NCBI RefSeq assembly: GCF_947172395.1
Contig: NC_069099.1
Location: 13,335,740 to 13,399,739, forward strand
Length of the DNA stretch: 64,000 nucleotides
DNA from: Bicyclus anynana
Lineage: Eukaryota; Arthropoda; Insecta; Lepidoptera; Nymphalidae
Direction: 5' to 3'
Below the pieces are notes generated by a model that saw only the letters and a list, made by a program, of their open reading frames with translations, had not been told where the DNA came from and searched no databases. Both the position numbers and the translations under genes were made by a program. Below, one piece after another: positions 1 through 11,665 of this stretch; the first letter of the stretch is position 1; each line of letters begins with the position of its first letter.

Positions 1-246
1 CTATACCTTTCTTAAAGACCTCTCTAGAAATGCGGCAAGTTCTATATTAAAACGGGTATCCAAAGCTGCTTTAATAGGATCTTACCAAATTTGGCTAGGC
101 AAGGAGAACAAAACAAGCGGAGTAGGGTAGTGTTAATCGATTGTCAAGGAATTCCTTAACCCTATGTTCTTTAGTCACAAATCCAGGACTCTGCTCGGAG
201 TTTTTCTCTGTGCCACGAAATGGACCCGGCACTTTATGATAATAAA

Positions 247-302
247 TATTAACCCTCCAAGATAAAGAAGATATTCGTCTTCTTTATCTTGGAGGGTTAA
301 TA
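247..302. repeat. Perfect 25-bp inverted repeat (hairpin)
   Basis: Arms 247-271 and 278-302 are exact reverse complements around a 6-nt spacer (272-277). The arm contains AACCCTCCAAGATAAAGAAG. No coding frame or transposon end is recognisable beside it. It could be a foldback relic or a small-RNA hairpin; only the palindrome itself is seen. Confidence 0.9.
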
Positions 303-1948
303 CGCGGTATCATACCGGAACGCTTTATAGCTTGACAGTACGTCATTGCCGGTAAAGGGATAAACAGCGACTGCTGAAACTACATTGACCACAAGTGAGA
401 TTTGACTGAGAATCAAACCAAATCATTACCAGAGAGAAACAATAGAAATAGTTTATCGATCAAAACGGATCACATTGTTAAGAAAACATCGTGAAATTTA
501 GAATAGCAATTCGAAATAACTATTATTACGGACGGAAGACAAAATAGTTCCCAAATTAATTTAAAACGTCGGACAAGGCGGGACAATGGTCGTATAAATA
601 TTAATTGTCGGACCGGTTTCATATCTAGTGTAATGAATAACTGATGTAACGGCGGCCCGGGTGAAAATTATCAATTTCCCGCCGTATCCCGGGAGTCGGG
701 ACAGACCCTTGACTGCGGGACTGTTTAAACTTCAAGTTCATCTGTGATGTGCGTTTAGGGTTGTGCATTCTATTTTTTACTCGATAACGGTTATGCCAAA
801 AAGAAGGGTTTAAGGGGTTAAGGTTTTAGCAATCTATGTATTCATTCAATTTGATATCATTCGAGTCGTTATTCGCTCGCAAGATTAAAGATTTTAACCG
901 GCTAACAACAGGAGGTGTTGAGTTTGCCTTTTCCTTAGCTTTCATTGCTTCTTCGTAGTCGGATTATAGTTTATAATTTATTAAACTTGTTTTCTTGTTA
1001 TTTTATTAATTGTAACCAACTAATCAGGTTTTAAACGTAAAATTCAGGTTTTAACGCGAGATGTCTTTTCCTATACTTGCGTTAAATAGTAATAAGTAAA
1101 ATCGCAAACTGAAAATTAAGACTATGAAAGTCTCAAACACACCTTGGTCTACCTCAAGCAATTTTATCGATATCATTATTTACATTCTACCTAATACAAT
1201 TTTTCTATAGATAAGCTGTAATGGGATATTTCTTACCCATGCCCCCATGCGTCAACCCTAAAGTTACCCCTTGCCCGCGGCTCATATCTCCAACAACATA
1301 AAAGCAATTCGCCAAATTGTTATTGGCATGTTAATAGTTTGAATGTCCCGACTCTGTCCCGACTCTGTCCCGACAGGTCGCAGCCTCGTGTTACTCTAAT
1401 TAATTATTTGTTTATATTATGGTGATACACTCGCTTGGGAAGTTTAGGGTTAATTTAAGGGATTTGGGGGTAATTTCAGGTCTTTCAAGTCGTTGAATTA
1501 TCTTTAGTAGTAGAATGTTTTTTTAAACACTGCACTGAATTTTGTATTGATGAATTTAGTTTTGTACCTATTATTTCAATAGCAATTTCACTATTTTTGA
1601 CGTATGCTACGAGTATTAACATACCTATACGAAATTGAGATGCTATGTAGCAAATGTCATCCGGTGCCTACTGATGGATATCTTACGTAGGTAAGTAGAT
1701 GACATTTAGTCAATTGATTAGATATTTATTTTAATAGGTTAATAATAAAGATCAAAATAGTGAATAGGCTAGCTGATGAGGCCAAATTACAGAAGTGGCA
1801 ATTCCCAAACAAATCTACGTACCAATTTAGATTATTTGCCTGTCCTTTTGGGTTATTGCCATATTGACCTTTTTGGCGTATTATCTGTCACCTGTAAACG
1901 TGAATAGGCTTTTTATAATCAAGGGCACTAATGATCGTACAGGAGGCC
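303..1948. other. Intergenic, no gene seen
   Basis: AT-rich sequence without a credible reading frame. The only local structure noticed is a short tandem repeat of TCCCGACTCTG near 1343-1375, with related CGGGACA/GTCGGGAC words around 570-720. Confidence 0.6.
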
Positions 1949-1958
1949 ACTAGGCTTT

Positions 1959-2268
1959 CATCATCATAAACAACCCATATTCACCTCACAGTTGAACACG
2001 AGTCTCCTCACAGAATGAGAGGGATTAGGCCTTAGTCCACCACGCTGGCCCAATGCAGATTGACAGACTTCACACACGTATAAATTAAGAAAATTCTGAG
2101 GTATGCCGGTTTCCTCACGATGTTTTTCCTTCACCGTTTGAAACATTTGTGATATATAATTTCCTAAAATACACATAACTGATAACTTGGTGGTGCATGT
2201 CTCGGACTGAATTCGAACCTACGCCCTCAGAAACGAAGGCAGAGATCATATCCACTGGGCTATCACTT
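1959..2268 (-). mobile_element. tRNA-derived SINE (family S1), full length, with target-site duplication
   Basis: Read on the minus strand it starts with a tRNA-like head (GATAGCCCAGTGGATATGA-type A box, then a GGTTCGAATCC-type B box, here with changes), continues through a conserved body and ends in a (GAT)n tail. It is flanked by the perfect 10-bp direct repeat ACTAGGCTTT at 1949-1958 and 2269-2278, which fixes both ends. The family recurs at least ten times in the window. Confidence 0.9.
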
Positions 2269-2686
2269 ACTAGGCTTTGGGATGGACGAATTACTTGCTT
2301 GCCTGCAAAGTATTGCTCTGTTATATGGGATCGTTTTCGTCTTTCATCAACGTCAACATCAGGGGTTTTTTGTTTCGGGAATTATAATATTATAAAAAAA
2401 AACGCCGAACGAGATTCTCTGACCCAGGTATTGTAATATAATCATAACAATATTTACAAGGGACCCTCATCCAAACAAGGTCCCAATTAGCTAAACCCGA
2501 TGCTAAGATTAGATTTGAGGAGGCATTACCTCGTCCCGACCACTTCTGCAGTAACGAATCGCCTCGAGACACGGCCACTGTTTGAATCGCGTTGTATAAC
2601 CGCTAGCATCTGTCGCAACCCTTTCTTGAACTGACCCTATCATTTATGATCTTACAGGACAATCCTTAACATTCTTGAAATCGTTT

Positions 2687-2878
2687 TCAAGTTAGCCCTT
2701 GATCTCACCTAATGGTAAATGATAATGAATCTAAGATGGAAGTGGGCTAACTTGTTACGAAAATCCACACCCCTTTCGGTTTCTACACGACATCATGCCA
2801 GAACGTTAAATCGCTTGGCAGTACGTCTTTTCGATAGGGTGGTAACTAGCCACGGCTGAAGCCTCTCACCAACCAAAC
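2687..2878 (-). mobile_element. tRNA-derived SINE (family S2), 5'-truncated
   Basis: It matches the 3' two thirds of the S2 family: AAGTTAGCCCTTGA... through CCACGGCTGAAGCCTC, read on the minus strand. The tRNA-like head is missing. Identity to the other S2 copies is visibly lower, so this is an older insertion. Confidence 0.8.
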
Positions 2879-3744
2879 ACGACTATTAAAAGTGAATCGT
2901 GACAGTACCTTGCCAATCTCAATGTCAAACATATAACAGTATACAACGGGAAGTTTCACTATATCTTTCATTGCGTTGGAATGTAAGAGATGGGACTGAT
3001 GCAACATCGCCGCCATTGGTTGCTATTTGTCTTGCTATTTCTCTTTATTGTCCCTTAAACTTGTACCTCTTCCAAGTAATCCGTTGAATGCATCATCACT
3101 TACAGATCAGCAGTCAACCACTAACTTGTCATTTAAAAAAAGCCTTAACCTGTGCTCATCAGTGACGTAGCATGCTTTAAGGGGCCTTGTATATCCAACT
3201 TTTAGCCGCACGCTCTTTAAAAAAAAGATATTGAAGTGAAAGTATAAAGGCAGTTTTATGTATGTTTTTTTGGGAAAGCAGATTTTAGATTATATTTTAC
3301 AAATTTTTGCTTTCACACCTAAGGGGCCCCTCTAGTTCGGGGGCCCCATATCATTGATATGGGTGACTGATACGGCGGTAGCTTTGTCCCTGGTGCTCAC
3401 GGGCACGAGTTTTACATCTCCTATCTCCTGCAAACTTCACAATTTTATCATCGTACTGTAACAATAGGTTTTATCCCTATAATGATGTTAATTATGGTCA
3501 CCGTAGCGATGCGACTCCATAAATAATTCAACTCATCAAGGTCCGATTGTCCCGGTGGATCCTTGGGGCCGGCGATAGTTTACGATATATTATAATATCC
3601 TTCCTTAATGTTTATTTGCACGGAAAACTTATATTGATATTAAAGCAAGTATAAGGGCCTATAACATTATAGGTACGATAGGTCCGATTATATAGAGATT
3701 TATTGATTTAAAAACATATTTATTTGTTATTAACACTTTTTGTT
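2879..3744. other. Intergenic, no gene seen
   Basis: No credible coding sequence. A short perfect dyad (CCCATATCA-T-TGATATGGG, about 3345-3363) and a GGGGCCCC pair around 3323-3347 are the only local structures. Confidence 0.5.
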
Positions 3745-4262
3745 AAAAACAAGTGATGTCATATGGTTCCGAGACTTGGTCGCTAACTATGGGCCTCATA
3801 AGAAGGCTCAGAGTCACACAGCGGGCGATGGAACGAGCTATGTTAGGAGTATCTCTGCGTGATCGAATCAGAAATGAGCAGGGACAACCCACCACCTCCC
3901 ATGGCCCTTTCAACCTCTCGGTAATTTGGGCCGAATCGAGGGAGGTCAGAAATGAGCAGATCCGCAGAAGAACCAAAGTCACCGACATAGCTCAACGAGT
4001 CGCGAAGCTGAAGTGGCAATGGGCGGGGCACATAGGTCGAAGAGCCGATGGACGTTGGGGTCCCAAAGTGCTGGAATGGCGACCCCGCACTACAAAGCGC
4101 AGTGTTGGTCGACCCCCCACCAGGTGGACTGATGACATCAAGCGAATCGCAGGTATTCGCTGAATGCAGATGGCTCAGTATCGTGATGTTTGAAAGTCCC
4201 TACAAAAGGCCTATATCCTGCAGTGGACGTCCATCGGGTGACATGATGATGATGATGATGAC
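3745..4262 (+). mobile_element. RTE-like LINE, 3' end with open C-terminal reading frame
   Basis: Positions 3753-4163 encode a 136-residue frame resembling the C-terminal tail of lepidopteran endonuclease/reverse-transcriptase LINEs: the SYGSETWSLT start, AMLGVSLRDRIRNE, RRRTKVTDIAQRVAKLKWQW and GRPPTRWTDDIKRIAG are visible. The element ends in CAGTGGACGTCCATCGG and a GAT run. Compared with copies at 13580 and 31041 it carries a 78-bp extra segment (see findings). The catalytic polymerase domain is absent, so it is a 5'-truncated dead copy. The RTE clade is assigned from memory of the family. Confidence 0.8.
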
Positions 4263-4711
4263 TAAAAACAAAGAGCTTTATCTCACCTGATTTATAAGTG
4301 ACGGCACTGTTATAATAACGGCTAACAAGCCTGTAAGCCCTAACTCATTGCTAAATAAAAAAAATTGTAGGTAAATCGGATGTTCCTCGAGGCCATCCTT
4401 GCATCTTCCCGCTACGTTTGAGTACTAAACATTTGAAATGTCGCTACAGTTTGTTTCATGTAGGATGGTGCGGGTGACAGTTCGTTTCGCTCTTGAAAGT
4501 TTGCCGCGATTCACGATAATAGTATCTACACAATATTATGAACGTCATACAGGCGTACCCAGGCTATCTGAAAAACACTAGAAACGTTTCTTTGAACTCA
4601 AAAAAAAACAGTAAAAAATAAAATTAAAGTTTCTGTCTGTCTAAATTTCAAAATAAATGTCCTTTCTCAAGTGCTTCTAGTTATTTACATGATACCAAAA
4701 CACAAACAATT
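4263..4711. other. Intergenic, nothing recognised
   Basis: AT-rich sequence without a coding frame or a repeat family that I can name. Confidence 0.5.
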
Positions 4712-4915
4712 TTTTTTTTAATATTGTCTGTCTGTCTGTTTATTCAAGCTAATCTTTGAAACGGCTGGACACATTTTGACGGACTGTTCACTGGGTGATA
4801 GAGGAGGTTATCGAGCAACATTTAGATTTCTTTAATCAAAAATCCATGGCTGCCACGGGATTTACGATAAAGTGAATTTCACGCAGATGAAGTCGAAGAT
4901 GAGGGCGTCTGCTAG
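4712..4915 (+). mobile_element. Helitron-like element, degenerate
   Basis: It has a degenerate body and the characteristic 3' end: an imperfect ACGCAGATGAAGTCG / GGGCGTCTGCTAG motif, ending CTAG at 4915 and followed by T. The 5' end is unclear. Confidence 0.6.
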
Positions 4916-6875
4916 TTTTTTTTAAATAGTAAACTCATAAATAACATTCATTTCCAAATCAAATGAGTTTTAATTTAAAACTGCACCATCAGCCGACCCT
5001 CAAACATTTAATTACACGTAATTTATCCCTACGCCATTAATCCGCGAACGCTTCTGGTCCTGGGTCGGGAAAAAACGGGAAAAATCTTCCCTTGATTACA
5101 AGCTGTCATGTCGCGGGATTCTTGCCTAAGCTCGTTGTAATTAGTTGCTTTGAATTTTTGCGACCTACAATTGAGGCTGTTAAGGCTCCACGGTTAAGAA
5201 GCATGGATTCTAATTTGAGAACTCAAGGATTTGGTTCTCACTTACGAGTATAGCACCAGCTTTTCACTTTTGAGGTTATGGTAAAAATGGTACTAGACTA
5301 GACAATTAAATGGCAAAGATTTTCGAAACAGAACTCCTATAGGTAGGTATTTATATGATTAATTTATAACAGAATAATGTGAGATTAATCAACAACATTA
5401 TAAAATAATACGTTCTTCTTTAAAAAAGCATCTGTTGAGATTTTGCTGCCTCTTCTAACTTGATACTGGTAGTAGAATCACTATAAATATACAATCTTTA
5501 GTATTCAAAGTGCTGATAAACCTAATCTAAATAGTTACAAACGAATTGGAATTGTGAACTATGAATTTTTAAACTAGCTCGCAAGTCCTTGTCCACTTAA
5601 GAGGAGCGGAGATTTTGTGCAATCCTATTGCTTAATATTTCTCCTTTATTCGGTTCCTCTGTCTCGCTCCGCTTCGGTGGATTGGCAGCCTAAAACAGGG
5701 TGATAATGTTGAAAGTCCTACTAGTCTATTCAAAATTCGAATATCATCATCGTAAAGTAAGAATACCCATCTGCACCAGATAAATTGTCAAAAAGATTAA
5801 AAATAAAAAGGTTAGTTTTAGGTACAAATTAAACAGATATCGTTTGGCTATTCCCTCCATTCCTACGTCCGAGTAATGCAACACGCTCGGTAGCACATTA
5901 GTCACGCAATAACCCCGCGCCCTCAAGTGGCAACATTCATTTTCCTAAACGCGCACCGTAATTGGCCCCCACCTCGAGATGTTGCCAGCCGCAAAATTTA
6001 TTGCTTAATTACCTAAGAAAACGCGACGCCACCGGAACATCCCGACAGATGTTTTTTATTCCGTAAGAAAAACAAAACGTTTAAGAATGACATTAATTAA
6101 TTCTTAATGAAATTCATCTTCACCCTCGCCGTGTTTTAATTTAAACTCTCGATTTATTGCTTGCACAATTTGTCGCGCAATGTTGCCCCCTTGCCGAGTA
6201 ATTAAACACAACCATCCGTTATTACATTTATTAGCGAATCAAATGGACACTTTTGAAAACTTTACAGGACGCTGATTCTGTATGACAATATGAAGGAGTA
6301 TTTTGGCAACGTCATATTTGAAATAATTCAAAAACAGGATACATAAACAAAATATGAAAACCATATTGATCAATGCCATAATCCTTAAGCCCACGCACAA
6401 AATCAATTTATTATTTATACATGACCATACTGATCCAAACTTTGCAGAATAGATTAAGAAAGATAATATTAATTTTATTAAAATCAAGTGATAATCTTGT
6501 CGGAAAACTTTCAAGGGGCATTTTGGTATAGGACGCACCAAAGCTTTTGTGGGTCTCGTCTTGAACATACACTACGTTAGAGCACTATAGTCATGAATAA
6601 ATATTATGTTCCTAAGCCCAATGACTATCATTTTGATTACATATACGTAATCAAAGGACTATCATATTTAATATCAAAAGCCACGCCTACGCCATTTGAT
6701 ACTTTAGTGTTAACATTTTAATGTCATAGAGAACCTAGGCCCCGAAGTAAATTACAAAAAGCGTATTAATTAGTACATCAATTTTAATGAACCGATTATA
6801 TTGTCTTTAAGTTGTTCATTTTGCTCAAATAATTTTAATAAAAGAGACGAACAACATACCTAATGGTTACGAAAT
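4916..6875. other. Intergenic, no gene seen
   Basis: This is AT-rich sequence downstream of the gene at 6876-8206. A 109-residue minus-strand open frame at 6239-6568 has no recognisable motif and an AT-driven composition, and is not called a gene. No clear AATAAA lies close to the stop at 6876 on the minus strand; ATTAAA variants are present. Confidence 0.5.
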
Positions 6876-8206
6876 TTAATATTTTCTTTGATATGGATCA
6901 TCTATAGCGCTGTGGAATAGCGGTTCATCAAATCTGAGGTAGCTGTCGTTTGGATTCTTTTGATCCAAAAACGCTTTATGAGTTAAATCGTTATAGCTAT
7001 CCGCAGTGTCGTGGTATTGGTGACTGTTTATCGTGTTCCTATTGGAACTTCTGTTGGGTGGTGTGTTCATTTTAAACTTATCTTCCTTTTGGGGTAACAC
7101 GGGTGTAGGTGTAACCTTTTCTTCGACTTTTTTGTCTTTGTTACTAGTACTGGAGCTCGCTAAGTCCCTGTATCCGTATTTCCTGTCGTCCTTTCGCAAT
7201 GGAGCATAAGGATATCTAGGTCTGAATCTATAGTCGTATCGTCCTGTTCTTGCACTGTATTCGTCGTCGTAGCGTCGGTATGGGTCGACGGAGTATCGGT
7301 ATCTTAAATCAGAACTCTGCGGCGTGCGGACCACTTCAGGAAGGTGCGCGTAGTAAATAATCCTTTTCGGCTTCCGAGGAACATAATTATCATACGCTTC
7401 ATCATATCTGTCCACCCGCGGCCCGGAATTGTACCGCTTTCGATCGTATAAATCATAGTACGTATCACGCCTGTATAAATCGTCAGCAGGATAGTATCGA
7501 TCATCGTAGTAAGGCCGCCGGTTGTCTTCCGGGTAATAAACGGCCTGCCGCGGATACACGGGCTTGTACTGCACGTCTTCCTCCGGTCGTACGAATTCGG
7601 TTCTTAAATCATCGGTCCTTGTCGGTCGTTGTATCGATTCTTTATCGTTCCTCGACTCGGAAGCTTCGATTGCTTTGTTTTGGGTCACGAAATTGACTCG
7701 CGGCATTCGGGAATTGATGAGTTCTCCAGACGGCTGCGGGGGGGTTAGGATGTCGTGGACGTCGTCGCGATTAGGAAAAGGAAGCTTTATCCAATTCTCG
7801 TTAGACGCTCTAGCGCCTCGGCCCGTTGGTTTGTCTGTGACGCTTTCTGTCGTTTGGTATGATGAGATTTCGTGTGTGGATATTTTGGTGGTAGGATCTT
7901 CTGGGGGAAGAAGACCGGGCACCCAAGGGATGTGTTGCTTCATAGCGTCTTGCCTGTTGTCTGTGCGAATGTTGCGGAATTTTTCCTCTTCTATAACATC
8001 GCGTCGTCCTCTAGCTGCATCTTCGGGTTTTTCCTGGAAATGATATAATTATCATTAAATTAAAGTTTGACAAATATTGTGGTGTTACGAGTAGATATAC
8101 AGTAAGTATATTTTACCGTATGGTCATTATCTGCTTGCTGGATGTCGAAACAAAGCCCGGAGTGTAAAAGGATTGCACAAAATATCGCTTTGGTAATGGC
8201 CCTCAT
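6876..8206 (-). CDS. Secreted tyrosine/arginine-rich protein, two coding exons (415 aa), unrecognised
   Basis: Exon 1 is 8117-8206 and exon 2 is 6876-8033; the intron has a GTAAAA donor and a TTTCCAG acceptor and is in phase 0. The start MRAITKAIFCAILLHSGLCF is a typical signal peptide, and an upstream TTTCAG at about 8221 suggests a spliced 5' leader. After the signal peptide an RGRR motif (residues 38-41) fits a furin-type cleavage site. Residues about 187-320 are very rich in Tyr, Arg, Asp and Pro (YYDDRYYPADDLYRRD-type runs) and contain the distinctive block KPKRIIYYAHLPEVV at about 251-265. The rest is polar and probably disordered; no membrane segment or enzyme motif follows. I do not recognise the family. 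A structural, matrix or cuticle-associated role is possible from composition alone. An acceptor or donor error would change only the first 30 residues. Confidence 0.85.
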
Positions 8207-8418
8207 GTTCAATCACTTCGCTGAAACAAAACAGAATTCGTTATGAACTGTAAAGAAATACCGATGTTAATGATAATGGCCGGCCATCGGAAATTGAGCA
8301 TTTGCGGTAATTTTGTAGACACATAACATATGTAATAGTAGAAAATCTTTTCCCCCATAGGCTAAATGCAACTGGAACAACGAGGTAGTTTTATCATGCA
8401 GATTTTATTCATACAGGT
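8207..8418. promoter_or_regulatory. Upstream region of the secreted-protein gene
   Basis: It contains the end of the presumed 5' leader, with a minus-strand TTTTGTTTCAG acceptor at 8221-8231. A CCGGCCAT-type motif lies near 8278. No TATA box can be assigned with confidence. Confidence 0.35.
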
Positions 8419-8731
8419 TTAGCAGACTCAGAGGTGAATACAAAAATAAGAAAACTAATGTCAAACAAAGGTTCACAACATTTGTCAGGACAACTGAATT
8501 AACAAATTAAACTGTAACTAAAATAAGACCCTAGAATGGCAGAGAACCTTGAGTGAAGTCACGCACTTGTGAACGTTGTGTGTAGGGTTAAAGGATCCTT
8601 TGACTGTTAACAAACACTCCCCTTTTCCACTCAAGTCACTCTCCCCGCCTATCTCAAGTAACCCATAAAGAATTACACAACAAGAGATGTGGACGGCTCG
8701 AACGCTACGAGCACACTGAAGCCGTCCGTAC
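8399..8731. repeat. Unclassified ~310-bp interspersed repeat (family R3), copy 1
   Basis: One of three related copies (also at 13990 and 35219). Shared landmarks are GAAAACTAATGTC, AATAAGACCCTAGAATGGCA, GTTGTGTGTAGGGTTAAAGG and CACTCCCCTTTTCCACT. The right end holds a hairpin with arms GGACGGCT (8691-8698) and AGCCGTCC (8720-8727). Read on the minus strand, this copy ends with an AATAAA near 8402-8407. No coding capacity is shared by the copies. Confidence 0.75.
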
Positions 8732-8735
8732 CGCA

Positions 8736-10370
8736 AGTCGTTGCATTCTTAAGAATTCGAATGATAATAATTAGGCAGAAGGACTCGGATATTTGAAACC
8801 AATTCTCACCAAATTTCACAATGGCGGTCATTGTAGGCAGCTATGCCGCGATATTGTCAATGGCGGAAACCCGATGCAATCGACGGAAGCCTCCAAATGC
8901 CCACCTAACCGTGAATATTATCTCTCTGCCTAAATTATATAAATCGTTGTACACTACGACCTCGGGACCGATTTTAGATAACTTTCATAATAATTTTGGC
9001 GGTTAATATGATCTTTTTGTATTAAAAATATTACGTAACAGATAACTCGCTGACCTGTTAAACTAAGTACTTCCTTTTGGAGTGTCCTCCAGGACAAAGA
9101 AAGTGTTTAGTAGTTAACCCTGGCGACGCCGCTGAGGTCCCATTAAGAGTGTGCAATATCTAATTTGGTGGTTACAAATGGTTCTGGATCTCAGATTCTG
9201 GAAAAATTAGAAGCCTGATATTTGGGTAAATGATATTTCAAAGTGTAAGCTTCGTTATAACTATATAAAATATAAAATTTGTAAAACTTTTCTCGATAGT
9301 AGAACCTACCTACGACACTTACTTAATCAGAAAAAAAAAACTTAGTTTCAAAAAGGCCTTAGCACAAGCCCTTATATCCGTAACGATTAATGTTAACAAA
9401 AACAAGCATATTGCAGATTTGTTTCTAACTATTTTTGACGTCATCGACCATTTCATTCACTTAATTCGTACCATTCACCGAGGTGACAATAACATTACTT
9501 ACGCGCTTAAATAAGATGGACAGATATCATGATCATTTTGTGAACGGTTGTGGTAAACCCCCATATATTCTAAGATCTTGTAGGATTTGACTACATTCGC
9601 CGAAAGTCGCAGAATGTATCACATAAGGATTTATCCAGATCACGTAGAACTAAAACTGCGATTAAATCTTTTTAAATATAAAATACCTATAGGTTTACGA
9701 AATAGGTTCACGAAAGTACCTATAGGTTATATAGTACCTATAGTAAGAAATGCGGACGCTTTTAAAGCTATAATATAATCTATCACCCCAATAACTATTC
9801 ACGCACTAACCTCTCGAAGCTTGTAGCGAACGCATCTATTCTATTTTCAAGAAATTACGTGTTTTAGTTACGCGTCACTCCCAATGGTATGGACCTTCAT
9901 AAATCATACGATGTAGGTACAAAAGCTGTCATTCATTCAGTCAGCTATCAGCAGGCATTTCATTGATGCGTCTATGGACTGCCTGTGGTTTCCCACGCCC
10001 AGCATATAGGTACGTACAGTACGTGAAGTTCAGCAAACCTTTCTGCTTCAACGGAGTTGTATGGATGCATTGATAAACTGCGACCGTTATCATTGTCTAT
10101 TGACTCGTGACCAGTAGATAGACTGACCAGTGACGTGCACCTATGAGTTGACCTACATTTTCATTCATACACAATTTTTACAATAAAAGTTGATGCGGCA
10201 GATCAGTAGGCATAGAATACCATCATTAATTAATAATTTATTTTATTTATTGTTTTTCTTATTTATTCTTTTATACTACCTTTCTTTTTCAATTTGCTTT
10301 TTCTTTCTATTAAGATTACACTTCTTAATTATTTGTGATATAATTATTAACTAATATAATTATTACTGTC
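8736..10370. other. Intergenic, no gene seen
   Basis: AT-rich sequence. ACCTATAGG words repeat several times between 9680 and 9750. No credible coding frame. Confidence 0.5.
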
Positions 10371-10570
10371 CTTCCCTCATAAGGGTCTGACAGAATATCA
10401 GTGTTGTGGGTACTGATGTACTCATAATAATATAAGCTGAGTCAGGTCTATTTTATTGGCATACCACATTTACTAGTTCAATTAGTTTTAAGATATAAAT
10501 GTATTTACTTATAAGTTAGTAGTTGTGTTGTGTTGTGTTGAAAAATAAATTATTTCTATCTATCTATCTA
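10371..10570 (+). repeat. Probable LINE 3' tail
   Basis: A short non-coding segment ends in GTTGTGTTGTGTTG, AAATAAATTA and a (TATC)n run, in the style of a LINE 3' untranslated end. The family is not identified. Confidence 0.35.
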
Positions 10571-10848
10571 AAATTAAAAATTCATTTATTTCAATTAGGC
10601 TCAATTTACGAGCTCTTTTGAAACGTCAAGTTATGTCATGATTTAATTTAAGTTACGCTTATTAATGGAGCTTAAAATGTGGCAACTACATGTCTCGGTG
10701 ACACAATTTCTTTACCAAAACCGGAAACCAAAATAAAAACAAACAGAGGGGTACGAAAAGAAGAACCAATGGATATTAGGGTCCAAAATTTTGAAATGGC
10801 GACCCACGCCGAATAACGCAGTTTTAACTCTTAGTTGACTCATGTATA

Positions 10849-11050
10849 GGTTTTTTTTTTATTATTCTTTACAAGTTAGCCCTTGACTACAATCTCACCT
10901 GATGGTAAGTGATGATGCAGTCTAAGATGGAAGCGGGCTAACTTGTTAGGAGGTTCTACACGGTTTCTACACGGCATCGTACCGGAACGCTAAATCGCTT
11001 GGCGGTACGTCTTTGCCGGTAGGGTGGTAACTAGCCACGGCCGAAGCCTC
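10849..11050 (-). mobile_element. S2 SINE, 5'-truncated
   Basis: It carries the S2 3' part, with the A-rich tail seen as T10 at 10851, the ACAAGTTAGCCC stem and the CCACGGCCGAAGCCTC block. It stops exactly where a 20-bp hairpin begins. Confidence 0.85.
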
Positions 11051-11094
11051 CATAATATAATTCATGTATAATCCATACATGAATTATATTATGG
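11050..11094. repeat. Perfect 20-bp inverted repeat
   Basis: Arms CCATAATATAATTCATGTAT (11050-11069) and its exact complement (11075-11094) flank a 5-nt loop. It abuts the broken end of an S2 SINE. Confidence 0.9.
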
Positions 11095-11665
11095 GGAGTC
11101 ACAGTATGCAGGTGACTTGTGACATTTGTATTTTGTGGTCTTACGTATTTTCATTATTAGCTCTCGATTGACAAAAATTAAGTATAAATGAAAAAAATAA
11201 CCATTAACGATCTGATATACTTATGAAGATGCATTCTACAATGTATTATTTTCTTTTTTTTAATGCAATATAGGCCTGATGGTAAGCATTATAGAAACGT
11301 CATCAGGCAGAGCAGAAGCTCTGTCGGAATCAAGCTCGAGAGCTAGAAAAAGTAGGCAGTAGAGGTAGAAGGAACACTTTACTCGGAACGAAACGTCTAA
11401 CAAGTCTTCTGTGAGGCTCGGATTTAGAAGGACTGTGGAACCAAACCGGGCGATATTAGTGCTATAACACTTTCATATCCGTGATAAGAAACAAAGTACC
11501 TTTGCGTGAAAAAAAACGACAGAATAATATAATTTATGGATGGATATGGATTATAAATTTCACCAAAGGAAGGATATTATCAGTGAGTAACATAAGCTAT
11601 ACTTTATTCCCATATTTCTACGGAAACGGGAAGTAGGTACACGAGTGACACCACAGGAACTACTA
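11095..11665. other. Intergenic, nothing recognised
   Basis: No credible coding frame or known repeat. Confidence 0.5.

Noticed and set aside
6239..6568. 109-residue minus-strand open frame
   Set aside because: No motif, AT-driven composition, no splice or neighbour support.
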